DNA of 64,000 nucleotides from Hahella sp. CCB-MM4 (lineage in GTDB: Bacteria > Pseudomonadota > Gammaproteobacteria > Pseudomonadales > Oleiphilaceae), in contig NZ_MRYI01000010.1 in the NCBI RefSeq assembly GCF_002260525.1, forward strand, positions 124,001 to 188,000. Reading direction: 5' to 3'. The notes under the pieces were generated by a model. It was not told the origin of the DNA. It did not search any database and saw only the letters and a list, made by a program, of their open reading frames with translations. Shown here in pieces: positions 46,033 to 54,152 of the stretch. Position 1 is the stretch's first letter. The number at the start of each line of letters is the position of its first letter. Made by a program: the position numbers and the translations under genes.

Positions 46033-46671
46033 TTAACTGCCGACAAGCTTACTGATTTTCTTAGGGTTCATTCCTTCTACGCGATGGTAGCCGATGTAGG
46101 TAACCGGATACCCGGAAATGCTTAAAGCTCTGATCAGCTGTTCTTTATTACTGGCTTTTTCAACATCAATTTCTTCGTAGTCGATGTTGTTTTCTGCAAA
46201 GTATTCCCGCATTTTCTTGCAGTAAGGGCACCAACTCGCGCCATACATGATCACTTTATCTGAACCATCTGAATTGAAATGCCGTTCAAACAGCTCCATT
46301 TCTTCTGAGGTCAGGTACTTGTCACCAAAGTTAACCGCCAACACCGAAGCAATTTCCCCTGTTGCATCACTGTAACTGCGTTCACTCCCGGCAACGATCA
46401 GAGGAAATGAATTGGGGGCCTTAAGGTCTCTCCAGATCGCCATGTTCTCTTCTGAATCATTGACATTGATCAGTTGAAAGTCGACCCCTCTCTCTTGAAG
46501 ATCGTTGATAGCCTTATCACAGGGAGTAGCGCATTCATTGAAAGTGAACATAATGGTTTGAGCATTGCCGTCGGAGGCAAATCCAACGCCAGGATCAAGG
46601 AATGGTATCCACTCCGGTTTATACTGATAGATGGCCGCACAAGCGACGATCAGAACCAAAAACTTCTTCAT
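46033..46671 (-). CDS. Membrane-anchored glutaredoxin-like protein with two thioredoxin-type halves
   Basis: A 212-residue protein. An N-terminal hydrophobic segment (KFLVLIVACAAIYQY) is a signal anchor. The first half has FTFNECATPCDKAINDL with Cys47 and Cys51, a thioredoxin-like fold in which the redox motif is spaced unusually. The second half is a clear glutaredoxin: VIMYGASWCPYCKKMREYF (Cys148, Cys151), YEEIDVEKAS and SISGYPVTYIGYHRVEGMNP. It probably reduces or isomerises disulfides in the periplasm or membrane surface. It is a single gene; substrate and electron donor are unknown. Confidence 0.75.
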   Translation of the reverse strand: MKKFLVLIVACAAIYQYKPEWIPFLDPGVGFASDGNAQTIMFTFNECATPCDKAINDLQERGVDFQLINVNDSEENMAIWRDLKAPNSFPLIVAGSERSYSDATGEIASVLAVNFGDKYLTSEEMELFERHFNSDGSDKVIMYGASWCPYCKKMREYFAENNIDYEEIDVEKASNKEQLIRALSISGYPVTYIGYHRVEGMNPKKISKLVGS

Positions 46672-46745
46672 GGAATATCATTCCCTGGTGACATCAAACA
46701 CGTTCGAGTCAAAGACTCGGCGAGACGTGATTATTTCTATTGCAG

Positions 46746-47669
46746 TTATTTAGTCAAGCCTATCTCACGCAACCGTTCCAGCAGATAGTCATGGGAGCTG
46801 ATTGGCGGATAACGTTTAGGATTATCTTCGGTAACACACTGCGGTAACGAGTCAAGCGATACGTCCGGGTTCGGGTGCAGGAAGAACGGGATAGAGTAAC
46901 GGCTGTGTCTGGCGGCATCTCCGTCCGGATTGACAACCCGATGGGTCGTGGATGGATACACATGGTTCGTCAGGCGTTGCAGCATGTCTCCAACGTTACA
47001 GACAATCGTGCCGGGAATCATGGTAATTGGAACCCACTGATTGTGTTTGTTAAGAACCTCCAGTCCGGCCTGCTCGGAACCTACCAACAAAGTGATCAGG
47101 TTAATATCCTCATGAGCAGCCGCCCTGACGCTGGCAGTCTCGCCTTCCGGCAGAGGAGGATAGTGCAATGGTCGGATAATGCTGTTGCCAAGATTTACCT
47201 TGTTATCGAAGAAGTCTTCACTTTCACCGAGAGTTAGGGCAAATGCCGAGAGCATCCGGCGTCCGAGGCTGTCCAGGGCCTTATATAACGACAACATGGT
47301 CGTTTTGAATTCTGGCAGTTCCTCTGGCCAGATATTGGGCTGGAGTTGCGGATAAGGGGGTACACCTTCAATGTCTCTTCCCACATGCCAGAATTCTTTC
47401 AGATCTACATGTTGAGCGTCTTTGGCGATTTCCGTTCCAAACGGGGTGTATCCGCGAGTGCCGCCGTTGTCCAGGAAGTATTTCATTTTGACTTCCTCGG
47501 GCAGGGCAAACAGAGACTCCGTAACCTTGAGTGACTTCCGAATCAACTCTGCATCAATGCCGTGATGCGTAATACCGGCGAATCCCCAACTTTTGTAGGC
47601 TTCAGCGAAGTCCTTCAGAAATCCCTCTTTGTCGGTCTCGAACCTGGATATATCTAAGCTTGGTATCAT
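46746..47669 (-). CDS. 2-Oxoglutarate/Fe(II)-dependent oxygenase, isopenicillin N synthase family
   Basis: A 307-residue oxygenase. IPSLDISRFETDKEGFLKDF and WGFAGITHHGIDAELIRKSL are the N-terminal DIOX region. RAAAHEDINLITLLVG carries the His-x-Asp iron ligands, NHVYPSTTHRVVNP the second His, and HSRYSIPFFLHPN the Arg-x-Ser that binds 2-oxoglutarate. The family includes isopenicillin N synthase, plant hormone oxidases and many bacterial enzymes of unknown substrate; no NRPS is nearby, so antibiotic synthesis is not supported. A plain hydroxylase or desaturase role is inferred. Confidence 0.85.
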   Translation of the reverse strand: MIPSLDISRFETDKEGFLKDFAEAYKSWGFAGITHHGIDAELIRKSLKVTESLFALPEEVKMKYFLDNGGTRGYTPFGTEIAKDAQHVDLKEFWHVGRDIEGVPPYPQLQPNIWPEELPEFKTTMLSLYKALDSLGRRMLSAFALTLGESEDFFDNKVNLGNSIIRPLHYPPLPEGETASVRAAAHEDINLITLLVGSEQAGLEVLNKHNQWVPITMIPGTIVCNVGDMLQRLTNHVYPSTTHRVVNPDGDAARHSRYSIPFFLHPNPDVSLDSLPQCVTEDNPKRYPPISSHDYLLERLREIGLTK

Positions 47670-47750
47670 TGGCGTTTCTCTATTTTTGTAACAATTCAGT
47701 CGGTGGCTATTGTTACCTCATCGACGGCATTTGTCATCGGTAAGGTGACG

Positions 47751-48554
47751 TCAGTTGCTCATTCCCTGATATTTCTCAGACAACTGGCCTATCCACCCGT
47801 CCCGATTCAGGGTGGTCAATGCTTTATCGATCTGCATCATCAGGTTTTCTGGGACGGACAGGCGGCTGGCAATATAGTGGAAAGTTGTGGCATGAATGGG
47901 GAGGGGGTGGACTTCAAAGCTGTCAGGCGTGTTGTCCTCTATGGCAACACTTTGAATGACAACCGGATCTGCGAGAAAAGCATCGATCCGGTTGGCCAGG
48001 AGCTTTCTGAGGTTTATGGCTTCGGCTACCACGTCTTCGATGACGATATTTCCGGACTTCTTATCAATGATCCTTGCCATTCTCTCGCCGTAGAAATAGC
48101 CCCGGGTAATACCCAGGTGTATGTCACTGTTCTGGAAGTCCTCGAAAGTTTTGAACGGAAACTTATCGAGCTCACCCCGCCGAATGATCAGGCTGTATTT
48201 TGAGGTTCTATATGGAATCGAGTACCAGGCAAACTCTTCTCTTTCACTGGTGTATTGGGTGGAGCTTGCCAGATCGATGTTGCCGTTTTTAAGTTCAATC
48301 AGGTGGCGTTTGAAGGGGGTTTCGATAAATTCTATCTGACAGTCGATTTCTTTCGATACCTGTTGTATCAACTCGATATCCAGGCCGGTGAGCTTGCCTT
48401 CCTGGTCCCGGTACATATAGGGCTCCCAGGATTCCCATCCCATTGACAATGGCCGCTCGCAGCCGGCCATGGCTTCCGGGAGGAAAAGAATAGAAAAGAT
48501 AAAAGCAAGCATCCTCAATGTTGTCACAACACTCATTCCCTGTTTTTGGCGCAT
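47751..48554 (-). CDS. Orphan family-3 periplasmic binding protein
   Basis: A 267-residue SBP_bac_3 protein. A signal peptide ends PEAMAGCERPLS; then LSMGWESWEPYMYRDQEGK and GLDIELIQQVSKEIDCQIEF are the family start. IDLASSTQYTSEREEFAWYS is the ligand-binding strand region. Such stand-alone proteins are common in marine gammaproteobacteria and often act as sensors or with remote permeases. No permease lies nearby. It is about 40% the pattern of the two other binding proteins in this window only at the fold level; they are not close copies. Confidence 0.75.
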   Translation of the reverse strand: MRQKQGMSVVTTLRMLAFIFSILFLPEAMAGCERPLSMGWESWEPYMYRDQEGKLTGLDIELIQQVSKEIDCQIEFIETPFKRHLIELKNGNIDLASSTQYTSEREEFAWYSIPYRTSKYSLIIRRGELDKFPFKTFEDFQNSDIHLGITRGYFYGERMARIIDKKSGNIVIEDVVAEAINLRKLLANRIDAFLADPVVIQSVAIEDNTPDSFEVHPLPIHATTFHYIASRLSVPENLMMQIDKALTTLNRDGWIGQLSEKYQGMSN

Positions 48555-48670
48555 AGTTGTCAGGTAAGTTGATCAGTAATCTGGTATTACCGCCTTGGTT
48601 ACAACGTTCCGGCTGTTTATTGTAGTCGTTTTGGTGGTTAATTGGGCTAGTGGCTATGCAAATTTTGTAG

Positions 48671-49393
48671 TCATCGTGTATCTGGCAGATCCCTGCTGGG
48701 GGAGGGGCTGAGCATTGATAGAGCAACTCTGAAGAATGACAGCACGTAGGAGCCAATAATAACCACTGTCGAGGCTCCAACCAGCCAGGGGCTGGGGTAA
48801 GCCACCAGAAGAAGCAGGAAGGCATTCAGGGCAATGATGGGGACTGGCGTGCGGATCAGATTTCTGATCAGCCAGGGCATGGTGGTGGTAAATTGCAGGC
48901 TGATGGAATGAACGACAAAAAGTACCGGCAGAGCCAGACTGGCAGAAATCCAACCCAGGTCGGCCAGCAGCCAGACCAACAGGCAATGACGCATCAATTC
49001 ATTGGTAGGGGAGCCTCCGGATGGGGTGTCGGAAGAGAGTCGTCGGGTGGAACGAATAACGATGGAACAGGTTGCCAGGAAGCCTGTCACCATTCCGAAG
49101 ACGTCGAGGGATGACGCCAACGCCAGCACAATACCGCCGTGAACTACAGCATCACAAACATTATCCAGGTGTGCCCCGAATTGGCTGCGGATATTCAGCC
49201 AGCCGGCGATCAGTCCGTCGAGGTCGTCTGCGATGTTGTTCAGTACTATTACCCAGGGAATCCAGCTTAACCCTTCAGGCAGTAGTAATAACATCAAAGG
49301 AGCGATGCCCAGTAAAGAGACCAGGTTGGCGGTATTGCGGTAACCCGATTGCCAAATTGAGGTACGTTGAATAATGCTGTCTGGAACCGGCAT
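48671..49393 (-). CDS. CDP-alcohol phosphatidyltransferase family membrane protein
   Basis: About 240 residues with several membrane helices. NNIADDLDGLIAGWLNIRSQ followed by FGAHLDNVCDAV matches the CDP-alcohol phosphotransferase motif (DxxDGxxA...GxxxDxxxD), with Gly where Arg is usual after the first Ala. The enzyme should transfer a head-group or phosphatidyl moiety from a CDP-linked donor to an alcohol. Its ATG (49393) lies one base after the methyltransferase stop, so the two are coupled; an upstream in-frame ATG at 49465 would overlap that gene. The substrate is unknown, but the LicC-like enzyme upstream could make the CDP donor. Confidence 0.8.
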   Translation of the reverse strand: MPVPDSIIQRTSIWQSGYRNTANLVSLLGIAPLMLLLLPEGLSWIPWVIVLNNIADDLDGLIAGWLNIRSQFGAHLDNVCDAVVHGGIVLALASSLDVFGMVTGFLATCSIVIRSTRRLSSDTPSGGSPTNELMRHCLLVWLLADLGWISASLALPVLFVVHSISLQFTTTMPWLIRNLIRTPVPIIALNAFLLLLVAYPSPWLVGASTVVIIGSYVLSFFRVALSMLSPSPSRDLPDTR

Positions 49394-49394
49394 G

Positions 49395-50219
49395 TTAAGG
49401 TCTGATTCTCCTGGCGGTTTTGGGTCGTAGTAGGAAAAAGTGGTTTTGCAGAACCGGAAATTCACGATCTGATTTTCTCAACAAACCCGGCAGCCAGCCG
49501 CTGGAAGCGCGCAGACCCCAGTAAACTGATCCACCCACAACGGGGAGCATCTGCCATTTTTGAGGGACGGAGGATTTCCAGTGCTTGACGGTTTCGCAGC
49601 CGATCTGCAGCAGCTCGTAGGCAGTATTCAGCTGAATTTGGGACAACTCCAATCCCGCATCCGCAAACAGCGCTTCATAGTGCTTGATGGTTCGATAGAT
49701 CACCGAGTAATCGCCCTGTTTGTGCTGGGTCATGGATCTTACGGTTGATTCCCGGGCCAGGATTACGCCTGTGGTTGAGAGGTTATTCCGCAGGTGAGTC
49801 AGAAGTTTCGTGTTGTCATCGTCACTCAGATACATTAACAACCCTCCAAGAAAGGCGAGATCGACTTTTCTGCTGGGTTGGTAGGAAAGGGCATTGCCGC
49901 AGTAAGTGTGGACATTGAGATGCCGCTGGCATCTCAGCTCCAGCTGTTCATATAGCGAGCGGCTTGCCTCCACGGATTCAACCCGTCGAAACCGGCTCGC
50001 CAGCCATTGAGTCCAGTGACCCACTCCGCTGCCCAGATCCAGGGCGAGGTCATTATTTTCCAGGCCGCTTAGCAATGACTCTGCTATGGCCAGTTCCTTT
50101 TTAAGCCTGTATTTCCCTGCACCCTGCGGGAAACCGAAGCCGTCCATCATGTAGGGACCCATCAATGATGGGCTTACCCGGTCAAAATAGTGCCTAACCC
50201 TGGCTGTATCGATTTGCAC
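49395..50219 (-). CDS. SAM-dependent methyltransferase
   Basis: A 274-residue class I methyltransferase. Motif I is LALDLGSGVGHWTQWLASRF, followed by VESVEASRSLYEQLELRCQR (motif II) and VDLAFLGGLLMYLSDDDNT (motif IV). The N-terminus (RVRHYFDRVSPSLMGPYMMD) resembles small-molecule methyltransferases. The start is GTG at 50219 with AGGGGA six bases before it, three bases after the nucleotidyltransferase stop. Because it lies between a CTP-type activating enzyme and a CDP-alcohol transferase, it may methylate the head group or its lipid product, as Pmt does for phosphatidylcholine; this is inference. Confidence 0.8.
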   Translation of the reverse strand: MQIDTARVRHYFDRVSPSLMGPYMMDGFGFPQGAGKYRLKKELAIAESLLSGLENNDLALDLGSGVGHWTQWLASRFRRVESVEASRSLYEQLELRCQRHLNVHTYCGNALSYQPSRKVDLAFLGGLLMYLSDDDNTKLLTHLRNNLSTTGVILARESTVRSMTQHKQGDYSVIYRTIKHYEALFADAGLELSQIQLNTAYELLQIGCETVKHWKSSVPQKWQMLPVVGGSVYWGLRASSGWLPGLLRKSDREFPVLQNHFFLLRPKTARRIRP

Positions 50220-50222
50220 GAC

Positions 50223-50990
50223 TTATCCCCTGTGGCCTGCCTGTGCGATATTTTTCATTGATATCATACGCTGTTTTGCGGCTTGCAGGTCATCTAAAGT
50301 ATCAATTTCATACCAGCGGTCGGGATCGAACTTCACCGCTTTCATCTTCAATTGACCTGCCGCCACCAATCCTGCAAAAGCGGTTTCATAATAGGCATCA
50401 AGCCGGCCGGCTTTGACCATTTTCTGAATGCCCTGAAGAGCTCTTTTCCAGGAGGTCTGCGAGAAGCTGTAAATATTAACGGTCTTGTAGCTGTTCGGTG
50501 GAATCTCCTCTGGAGGCTGAATAAATTGTATGACCTCCTCATTTTCCCCTACCTCGACATGAGAGCCGTTCATCCAGGGCTGGGTAGGGGAGACGGCAAT
50601 TCTGTCAAACTCAAGCATGGCTTCAAGCTGGTCACCGTCGAACACCAGATCGGACTCAAGCAGCAGGAATGGTTCGGTGATCGCGCTTCGTGCAAGCCAC
50701 AAAGAATAGATATTGTTGGTTGAGGCGTAGTGGGGGTTGTTGATCCACTCTACGCTAAAGTCCGGAGCATGCTCTTCTAAATAACGCTTAATGTGATCGC
50801 CCATATAGCCAATCACCATCACCAGATGGCTGATGCCATGCGATCGAAGATGTTTAAGTTGTTGATAGAGAATGGTTTCTTCGCCTACCCGGGTCAGGCA
50901 TTTGGGGGCCTGTTGGGTCAATGGTTGAAGTCTGGAGCCAGTACCTGCAGCAAGGATGACAGCAGTTCGGATATGGTTCTTGTTGTTCAT
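50223..50990 (-). CDS. LicC-like sugar/phosphoalcohol nucleotidyltransferase
   Basis: A 255-residue nucleotidyltransferase. TAVILAAGTGSRLQPLTQQ and APKCL form the nucleotide-binding signature; NNPHYASTNNIYSLWLARSA is the Tyr-x3-Asn-Asn-x-Tyr-Ser block typical of LicC/PntC-type cytidylyltransferases; LLLESDLVFDGDQL holds the metal Asp. WYEIDTLDDLQAAK closes the active site. LicC couples CTP to phosphocholine and PntC to phosphonates; the exact alcohol phosphate is not readable. First gene of a three-gene operon with the methyltransferase and CDP-alcohol phosphatidyltransferase. AAGGAG lies before the ATG. Confidence 0.82.
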   Translation of the reverse strand: MNNKNHIRTAVILAAGTGSRLQPLTQQAPKCLTRVGEETILYQQLKHLRSHGISHLVMVIGYMGDHIKRYLEEHAPDFSVEWINNPHYASTNNIYSLWLARSAITEPFLLLESDLVFDGDQLEAMLEFDRIAVSPTQPWMNGSHVEVGENEEVIQFIQPPEEIPPNSYKTVNIYSFSQTSWKRALQGIQKMVKAGRLDAYYETAFAGLVAAGQLKMKAVKFDPDRWYEIDTLDDLQAAKQRMISMKNIAQAGHRG

Positions 50991-51172
50991 GGTATCTCCT
51001 TAATGCACCACGCGGGTTCCATGTTCGACAAAATCCATTTTCAAACGCTGTTCAGTCTACAACTCAATAGACAGTGGGATGAACTTCCGAACCGGGTGTG
51101 CACCCCGAATGGGGCGCACCGGAGAGAATAGAGCTGTTTCAATAACAGGCCCCGGCGGAACCTAATTGGTTC

Positions 51173-51952
51173 TCAAGGGGGCGACATTCCATACTTCCGT
51201 TGAATTCGTGTAAAAGTTCCGTTGTCCTTGATAGTTTGCAGAGCGTCCTGGAACAGGCGGATAACCCGCTCAGGTGTCTCCCGATTAAACCCAAAATAAT
51301 ATTCCTGACCACCGCTGAGCAGCACCGTTTTTTCGACTTTTGAAGGGTCGTAGCCTTCCTTGTTCAGGATGAAATAAGTGGTCAGCTCAAGGCCGTAAAA
51401 AAAATCGATGCGCTTGTTAAAAAGTAGCAGAAAATTTCGGGTTTGGTCGTCGACAGAGTGAATATTTACATCGAACTTAAATCCATGTTCCAGTAATTGC
51501 CGCTCGCCGGCTTCACCCCGGACCGTACCTACCCGGAATTGTTTGACATCCTCCAGAGTGGAAACCTTGATATCGTGCCTGGACTTCAGTTTCCACAAAT
51601 AGATTTCCCGGCTGGCAATAGGCCCTACCCAGTAAAACAGAGGTTCTCTTTCCTCTGTTCTGGCGAGGGTGAATACTGCGTGGTTCGGGTGTTTTAAGGT
51701 TGTCTGATAGGCCCGGTTCCAGGGAAAAATCTGAATGGTCGTTTCAATGTCCACCAGATCAAGCATGGCATTGAGGATATCGATTGTGTATCCAGTGGCT
51801 TCTCCCTGATCGTTCACATACTCAAACGGCGGCCAGTTAGAATGCAGAAACGTCACTGCTGGAAAAGAAGTGTCTTTTGCTAATGCCTGATGACTGATTA
51901 GCGACATACATATCAATATCCCTATCCGGCGTAGTAAAACCAATATATCCAT
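51173..51952 (-). CDS. Orphan family-3 periplasmic binding protein
   Basis: A 259-residue SBP_bac_3 protein. A signal segment (LVLLRRIGILICMSLISHQA) precedes VTFLHSNWPPFEYVNDQGEA and GYTIDILNAMLDLVDIETTI, the family start; FPWNRAYQTTLKHPNHAVFT and FRVGTVRGEAGERQLLEHGF follow. I start at 51952, where GGAG lies 7 bases upstream; 51994 is also in frame. Encoded without a permease. It belongs to the common polar-amino-acid-like orphan type; the ligand is unknown. Confidence 0.75.
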   Translation of the reverse strand: MDILVLLRRIGILICMSLISHQALAKDTSFPAVTFLHSNWPPFEYVNDQGEATGYTIDILNAMLDLVDIETTIQIFPWNRAYQTTLKHPNHAVFTLARTEEREPLFYWVGPIASREIYLWKLKSRHDIKVSTLEDVKQFRVGTVRGEAGERQLLEHGFKFDVNIHSVDDQTRNFLLLFNKRIDFFYGLELTTYFILNKEGYDPSKVEKTVLLSGGQEYYFGFNRETPERVIRLFQDALQTIKDNGTFTRIQRKYGMSPP

Positions 51953-52341
51953 AAAATCACTCCACATGTGTGCCCAGAGTTTCTGTCGAATCACTGTGCC
52001 CTTGGCTCGATGTTGGGAGTATTTTGCCGCTGGTGCTCTTCAATGAGCGGCAATTTAGCCCGGTTGTTATTGTTGTCAGCTGCACTTCTATCTAAAAGTG
52101 TATGTTCAATTGGCCAAATCGCCTAATTGAGATGTGTCAAAACACACATTAAAAATGTAGGTGCCAAATAGGCCAAAGGATATAGGTGTAAATGCCTATG
52201 TGTTTTGTGTGCTGATATTGGCTTCATAAATCACTTCTTTTGCATCCCGCTAACATGGCTGGTGACATTGTGTCGGCATGTCTGCCGGTTGAACGGTTAA
52301 CGGCGGTGTGCCCCCGATGTCTCTTGGAAAAAGGATTTACA
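51953..52341. other. Intergenic region with short inverted and direct repeats
   Basis: About 390 bases between divergent genes. It holds CAATTGGC/GCCTAATTG (52107-52129, imperfect palindrome), ATGTGT/ACACAT (52132-52149) and twin GGCCAAA stretches, which may be regulator sites. No gene was recognised. Confidence 0.4.
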
Positions 52342-53100
52342 GTGCTTTCCATCGTTCGAAGATTGCTACCTGAGTTTGGTACCACCTATGGCCCCGCGGG
52401 AGAAGGACCTTTTCCGGCAGTGTTGCTTTTGCATGGCTCTGAAGGAGGTCTCTCCGGATGGTCGCATCGAAATGCGGTGATTCTGGCTGCCCATGGATAT
52501 ATTGCCTATCCGCATGCCTATTCGCGTGGCGGTAATGCCTGGAATGCGGGTGCCATTCAGGATGTGCCGCTTGATAGGACTGTTGAGGCATTAGCCGCCC
52601 TTCGAAATTTTGAATTCTGTTCCGGAAAAGTTGGGCTTTATGGCATCTCCCGGGGAGGGGAGCATGCGTTATTGGTGACATCATTGATGGCCTCTGAGGG
52701 TGGAAGCAATCTTCCGGATGCAGTCGCTGCGCACTCTGCGGCGGATGTCGTTTGTGGAGCATTTGATGCACGAAAATGGCGGGACGCAGGAGATCCGGGC
52801 TGGCAGGCCTGGGATCCCGGCGAAAGAGCCTGGCAATGGCGGGGGTCCTCGGAAAGCCTTAAACCCACCACGCCAATTGAAATCGAGCGATACAACGGCC
52901 CGGTCTTCTTGAGTCATGGAACCAGGGACAGAGTGTGGAGTGTGGAAATGACTCGAAGGTTGGAAGAACGTCTGCGCCCAGTGAATCCATTGCTGGAAAC
53001 CCATTACTACGAAGGGGAAGATCACACCTGTCGGAGCGATGCCGAAAATGTGCACCACGAGAAACTAATAGGTTTTTTTGATCGCCATTTGAAGCCGTGA
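52342..53100 (+). CDS. Alpha/beta hydrolase, dienelactone-hydrolase/BAAT-like
   Basis: A 252-residue alpha/beta hydrolase. PFPAVLLLHGSEGGLSGWSH gives the oxyanion region, YGISRGGEHALL the nucleophile elbow Gly-x-Ser-x-Gly, LSHGTRDRVWS the catalytic Asp region and YYEGEDHTCRSD the His. It resembles acyl-CoA thioester hydrolase/dienelactone hydrolase-type proteins; the substrate is not known. I use GTG at 52342 because AAAGGA lies six bases before it; the frame is open upstream to 52240 but without a ribosome site. It is divergent from the binding-protein gene and ends next to the tRNA array. Confidence 0.72.
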   Translation: MLSIVRRLLPEFGTTYGPAGEGPFPAVLLLHGSEGGLSGWSHRNAVILAAHGYIAYPHAYSRGGNAWNAGAIQDVPLDRTVEALAALRNFEFCSGKVGLYGISRGGEHALLVTSLMASEGGSNLPDAVAAHSAADVVCGAFDARKWRDAGDPGWQAWDPGERAWQWRGSSESLKPTTPIEIERYNGPVFLSHGTRDRVWSVEMTRRLEERLRPVNPLLETHYYEGEDHTCRSDAENVHHEKLIGFFDRHLKP

Positions 53101-53215
53101 CACCGGCAAGGCGTCGGGGAGGGGGCAGGATTTGATCGGGCCTCGCAGGTGGGCCGGCCATCCGGCTAAGACCGTCGACTTTCCTTCACGCGGTGCTGGT
53201 GACGATACAAATAAA

Positions 53216-53241
53216 AAAGGCCTGATAAAAATCAGGCCTTT
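53216..53241 (-). terminator. Cassette terminator 1
   Basis: AAAGGCCTGAT/ATCAGGCCTTT stem with AT-rich loop and a T run on the minus strand; a second copy downstream of the first tRNA gene, after fragment 53249. Confidence 0.85.
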
Positions 53242-53248
53242 AGAATGC

Positions 53249-53271
53249 TGGTTGCGGGGGCAGGATTTGAA
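53249..53271 (-). pseudogene. Truncated tRNA-fMet 3' fragment
   Basis: The last 23 bases of the tRNA (TGGTTGCGGGGGCAGG on the plus strand and the following T-arm bases) are exact. The preceding T-arm half follows after a 16-base insert. No 5' half, so it cannot be a functional tRNA. Confidence 0.85.
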
Positions 53272-53337
53272 CGGGCCGGCCATCCGGCTACGACCGTCGA
53301 CTTTCCTTCACGCGGTGCTGGTGACGACACAAATAAA

Positions 53338-53362
53338 AAAGGCCTGATAAAATCAGGCCTTT
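53338..53362 (-). terminator. Terminator of first tRNA-fMet gene
   Basis: An 11-base perfect stem with a short loop and a T run starts 8 bases after the tRNA CCA end on the minus strand. Confidence 0.9.
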
Positions 53363-53369
53363 AGAATGC

Positions 53370-53446
<77 letters not shown>

Positions 53447-53460
53447 TCAACGAGGTGCGT

Positions 53461-53489
53461 ATACTACGGATCCAACTCAGTGCCGTCAA
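53461..53489 (-). promoter_or_regulatory. Sigma-70 promoter of tRNA-fMet copy A
   Basis: On the minus strand TTGACG (53484-53489), a 17-base spacer and TAGTAT (53461-53466) lie just upstream of the tRNA. The corresponding bases before copy B are largely conserved. Confidence 0.8.
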
Positions 53490-53589
53490 CAGCAATTCGA
53501 TTTTTAATTTTGGCGCAGAGGCTGGATCTGGTTTTGACTTCCTGTTAAGCGAGCGATCCGGCAGGCAGTGCTGGTGATCGCGCAAATAA

Positions 53590-53615
53590 AAAGGCCTGAT
53601 AAAAATCAGGCCTTT
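53590..53615 (-). terminator. Cassette terminator 3
   Basis: A third copy of the AAAGGCCTGAT/ATCAGGCCTTT hairpin, following the degenerate tRNA fragment at 53622 on the minus strand. Confidence 0.82.
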
Positions 53616-53621
53616 AGAAAC

Positions 53622-53646
53622 TGGTGCGGGGGGGGGCAGGATTTGA
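53622..53646 (-). pseudogene. Degenerate tRNA-fMet 3' fragment
   Basis: Same 3' tRNA fragment as at 53249 but with changed and extra G bases in the acceptor end; followed by a cassette terminator. Confidence 0.75.
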
Positions 53647-53726
53647 TCCGGGCCTCGCAGGTGGGCCGGCCATCCGGCTAAGACCGCCGACTTCCTTCAC
53701 GCAGTGCTAGTGACAGCACAAATAAA

Positions 53727-53752
53727 AAAGGCCTGATAAAAATCAGGCCTTT
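53727..53752 (-). terminator. Cassette terminator 4
   Basis: A further exact copy of the AAAGGCCTGAT/ATCAGGCCTTT hairpin with T run on the minus strand, following fragment 53760. Confidence 0.85.
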
Positions 53753-53759
53753 AGAATGC

Positions 53760-53781
53760 TGGTTGCGGGGGCAGGATTTGA
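53760..53781 (-). pseudogene. Truncated tRNA-fMet 3' fragment
   Basis: The last 22 bases of the tRNA are exact, with a 31-base insert in the T-arm half. No 5' half is present. Confidence 0.85.
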
Positions 53782-53862
53782 TCCGGGCCTCGCAGGTGGG
53801 CCGGCCATCCGGCTACGACCGTCGACTTTCCTTCACGCGGTGCTAGTGACAGCACAAATAAA

Positions 53863-53888
53863 AAAGGCCTGATAAAAATCAGGCCTTT
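53863..53888 (-). terminator. Terminator of second tRNA-fMet gene
   Basis: The same hairpin as after copy A, starting 8 bases after the tRNA CCA end on the minus strand, with a T run. Confidence 0.9.
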
Positions 53889-53895
53889 AGAATGC

Positions 53896-53972
<77 letters not shown>

Positions 53973-53986
53973 ACAACGAGGGGCGT

Positions 53987-54015
53987 ATATTAAGGATCCG
54001 TCCCGGTGCCGTCAA
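53987..54015 (-). promoter_or_regulatory. Sigma-70 promoter of tRNA-fMet copy B
   Basis: TTGACG (54010-54015), a 17-base spacer and TAATAT (53987-53992) on the minus strand. The spacing and hexamers are near consensus. Confidence 0.85.
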
Positions 54016-54152
54016 GTCCCGTGGAAAAATAAATTTAAATTATCTGGATAAGATGACATTTTGTTTAAAAACAGTACTATTGAATGCAGTGACGATAGTG
54101 CTTAATGTGTCCTCATCTTCTTCAAAGCTGCTCATATCCGACGTCAAGTTTG

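Noticed and set aside
46746-47669. Beta-lactam biosynthesis gene from the isopenicillin N synthase family
   Set aside because: No non-ribosomal peptide synthetase or other pathway gene is nearby, and the family is broad.
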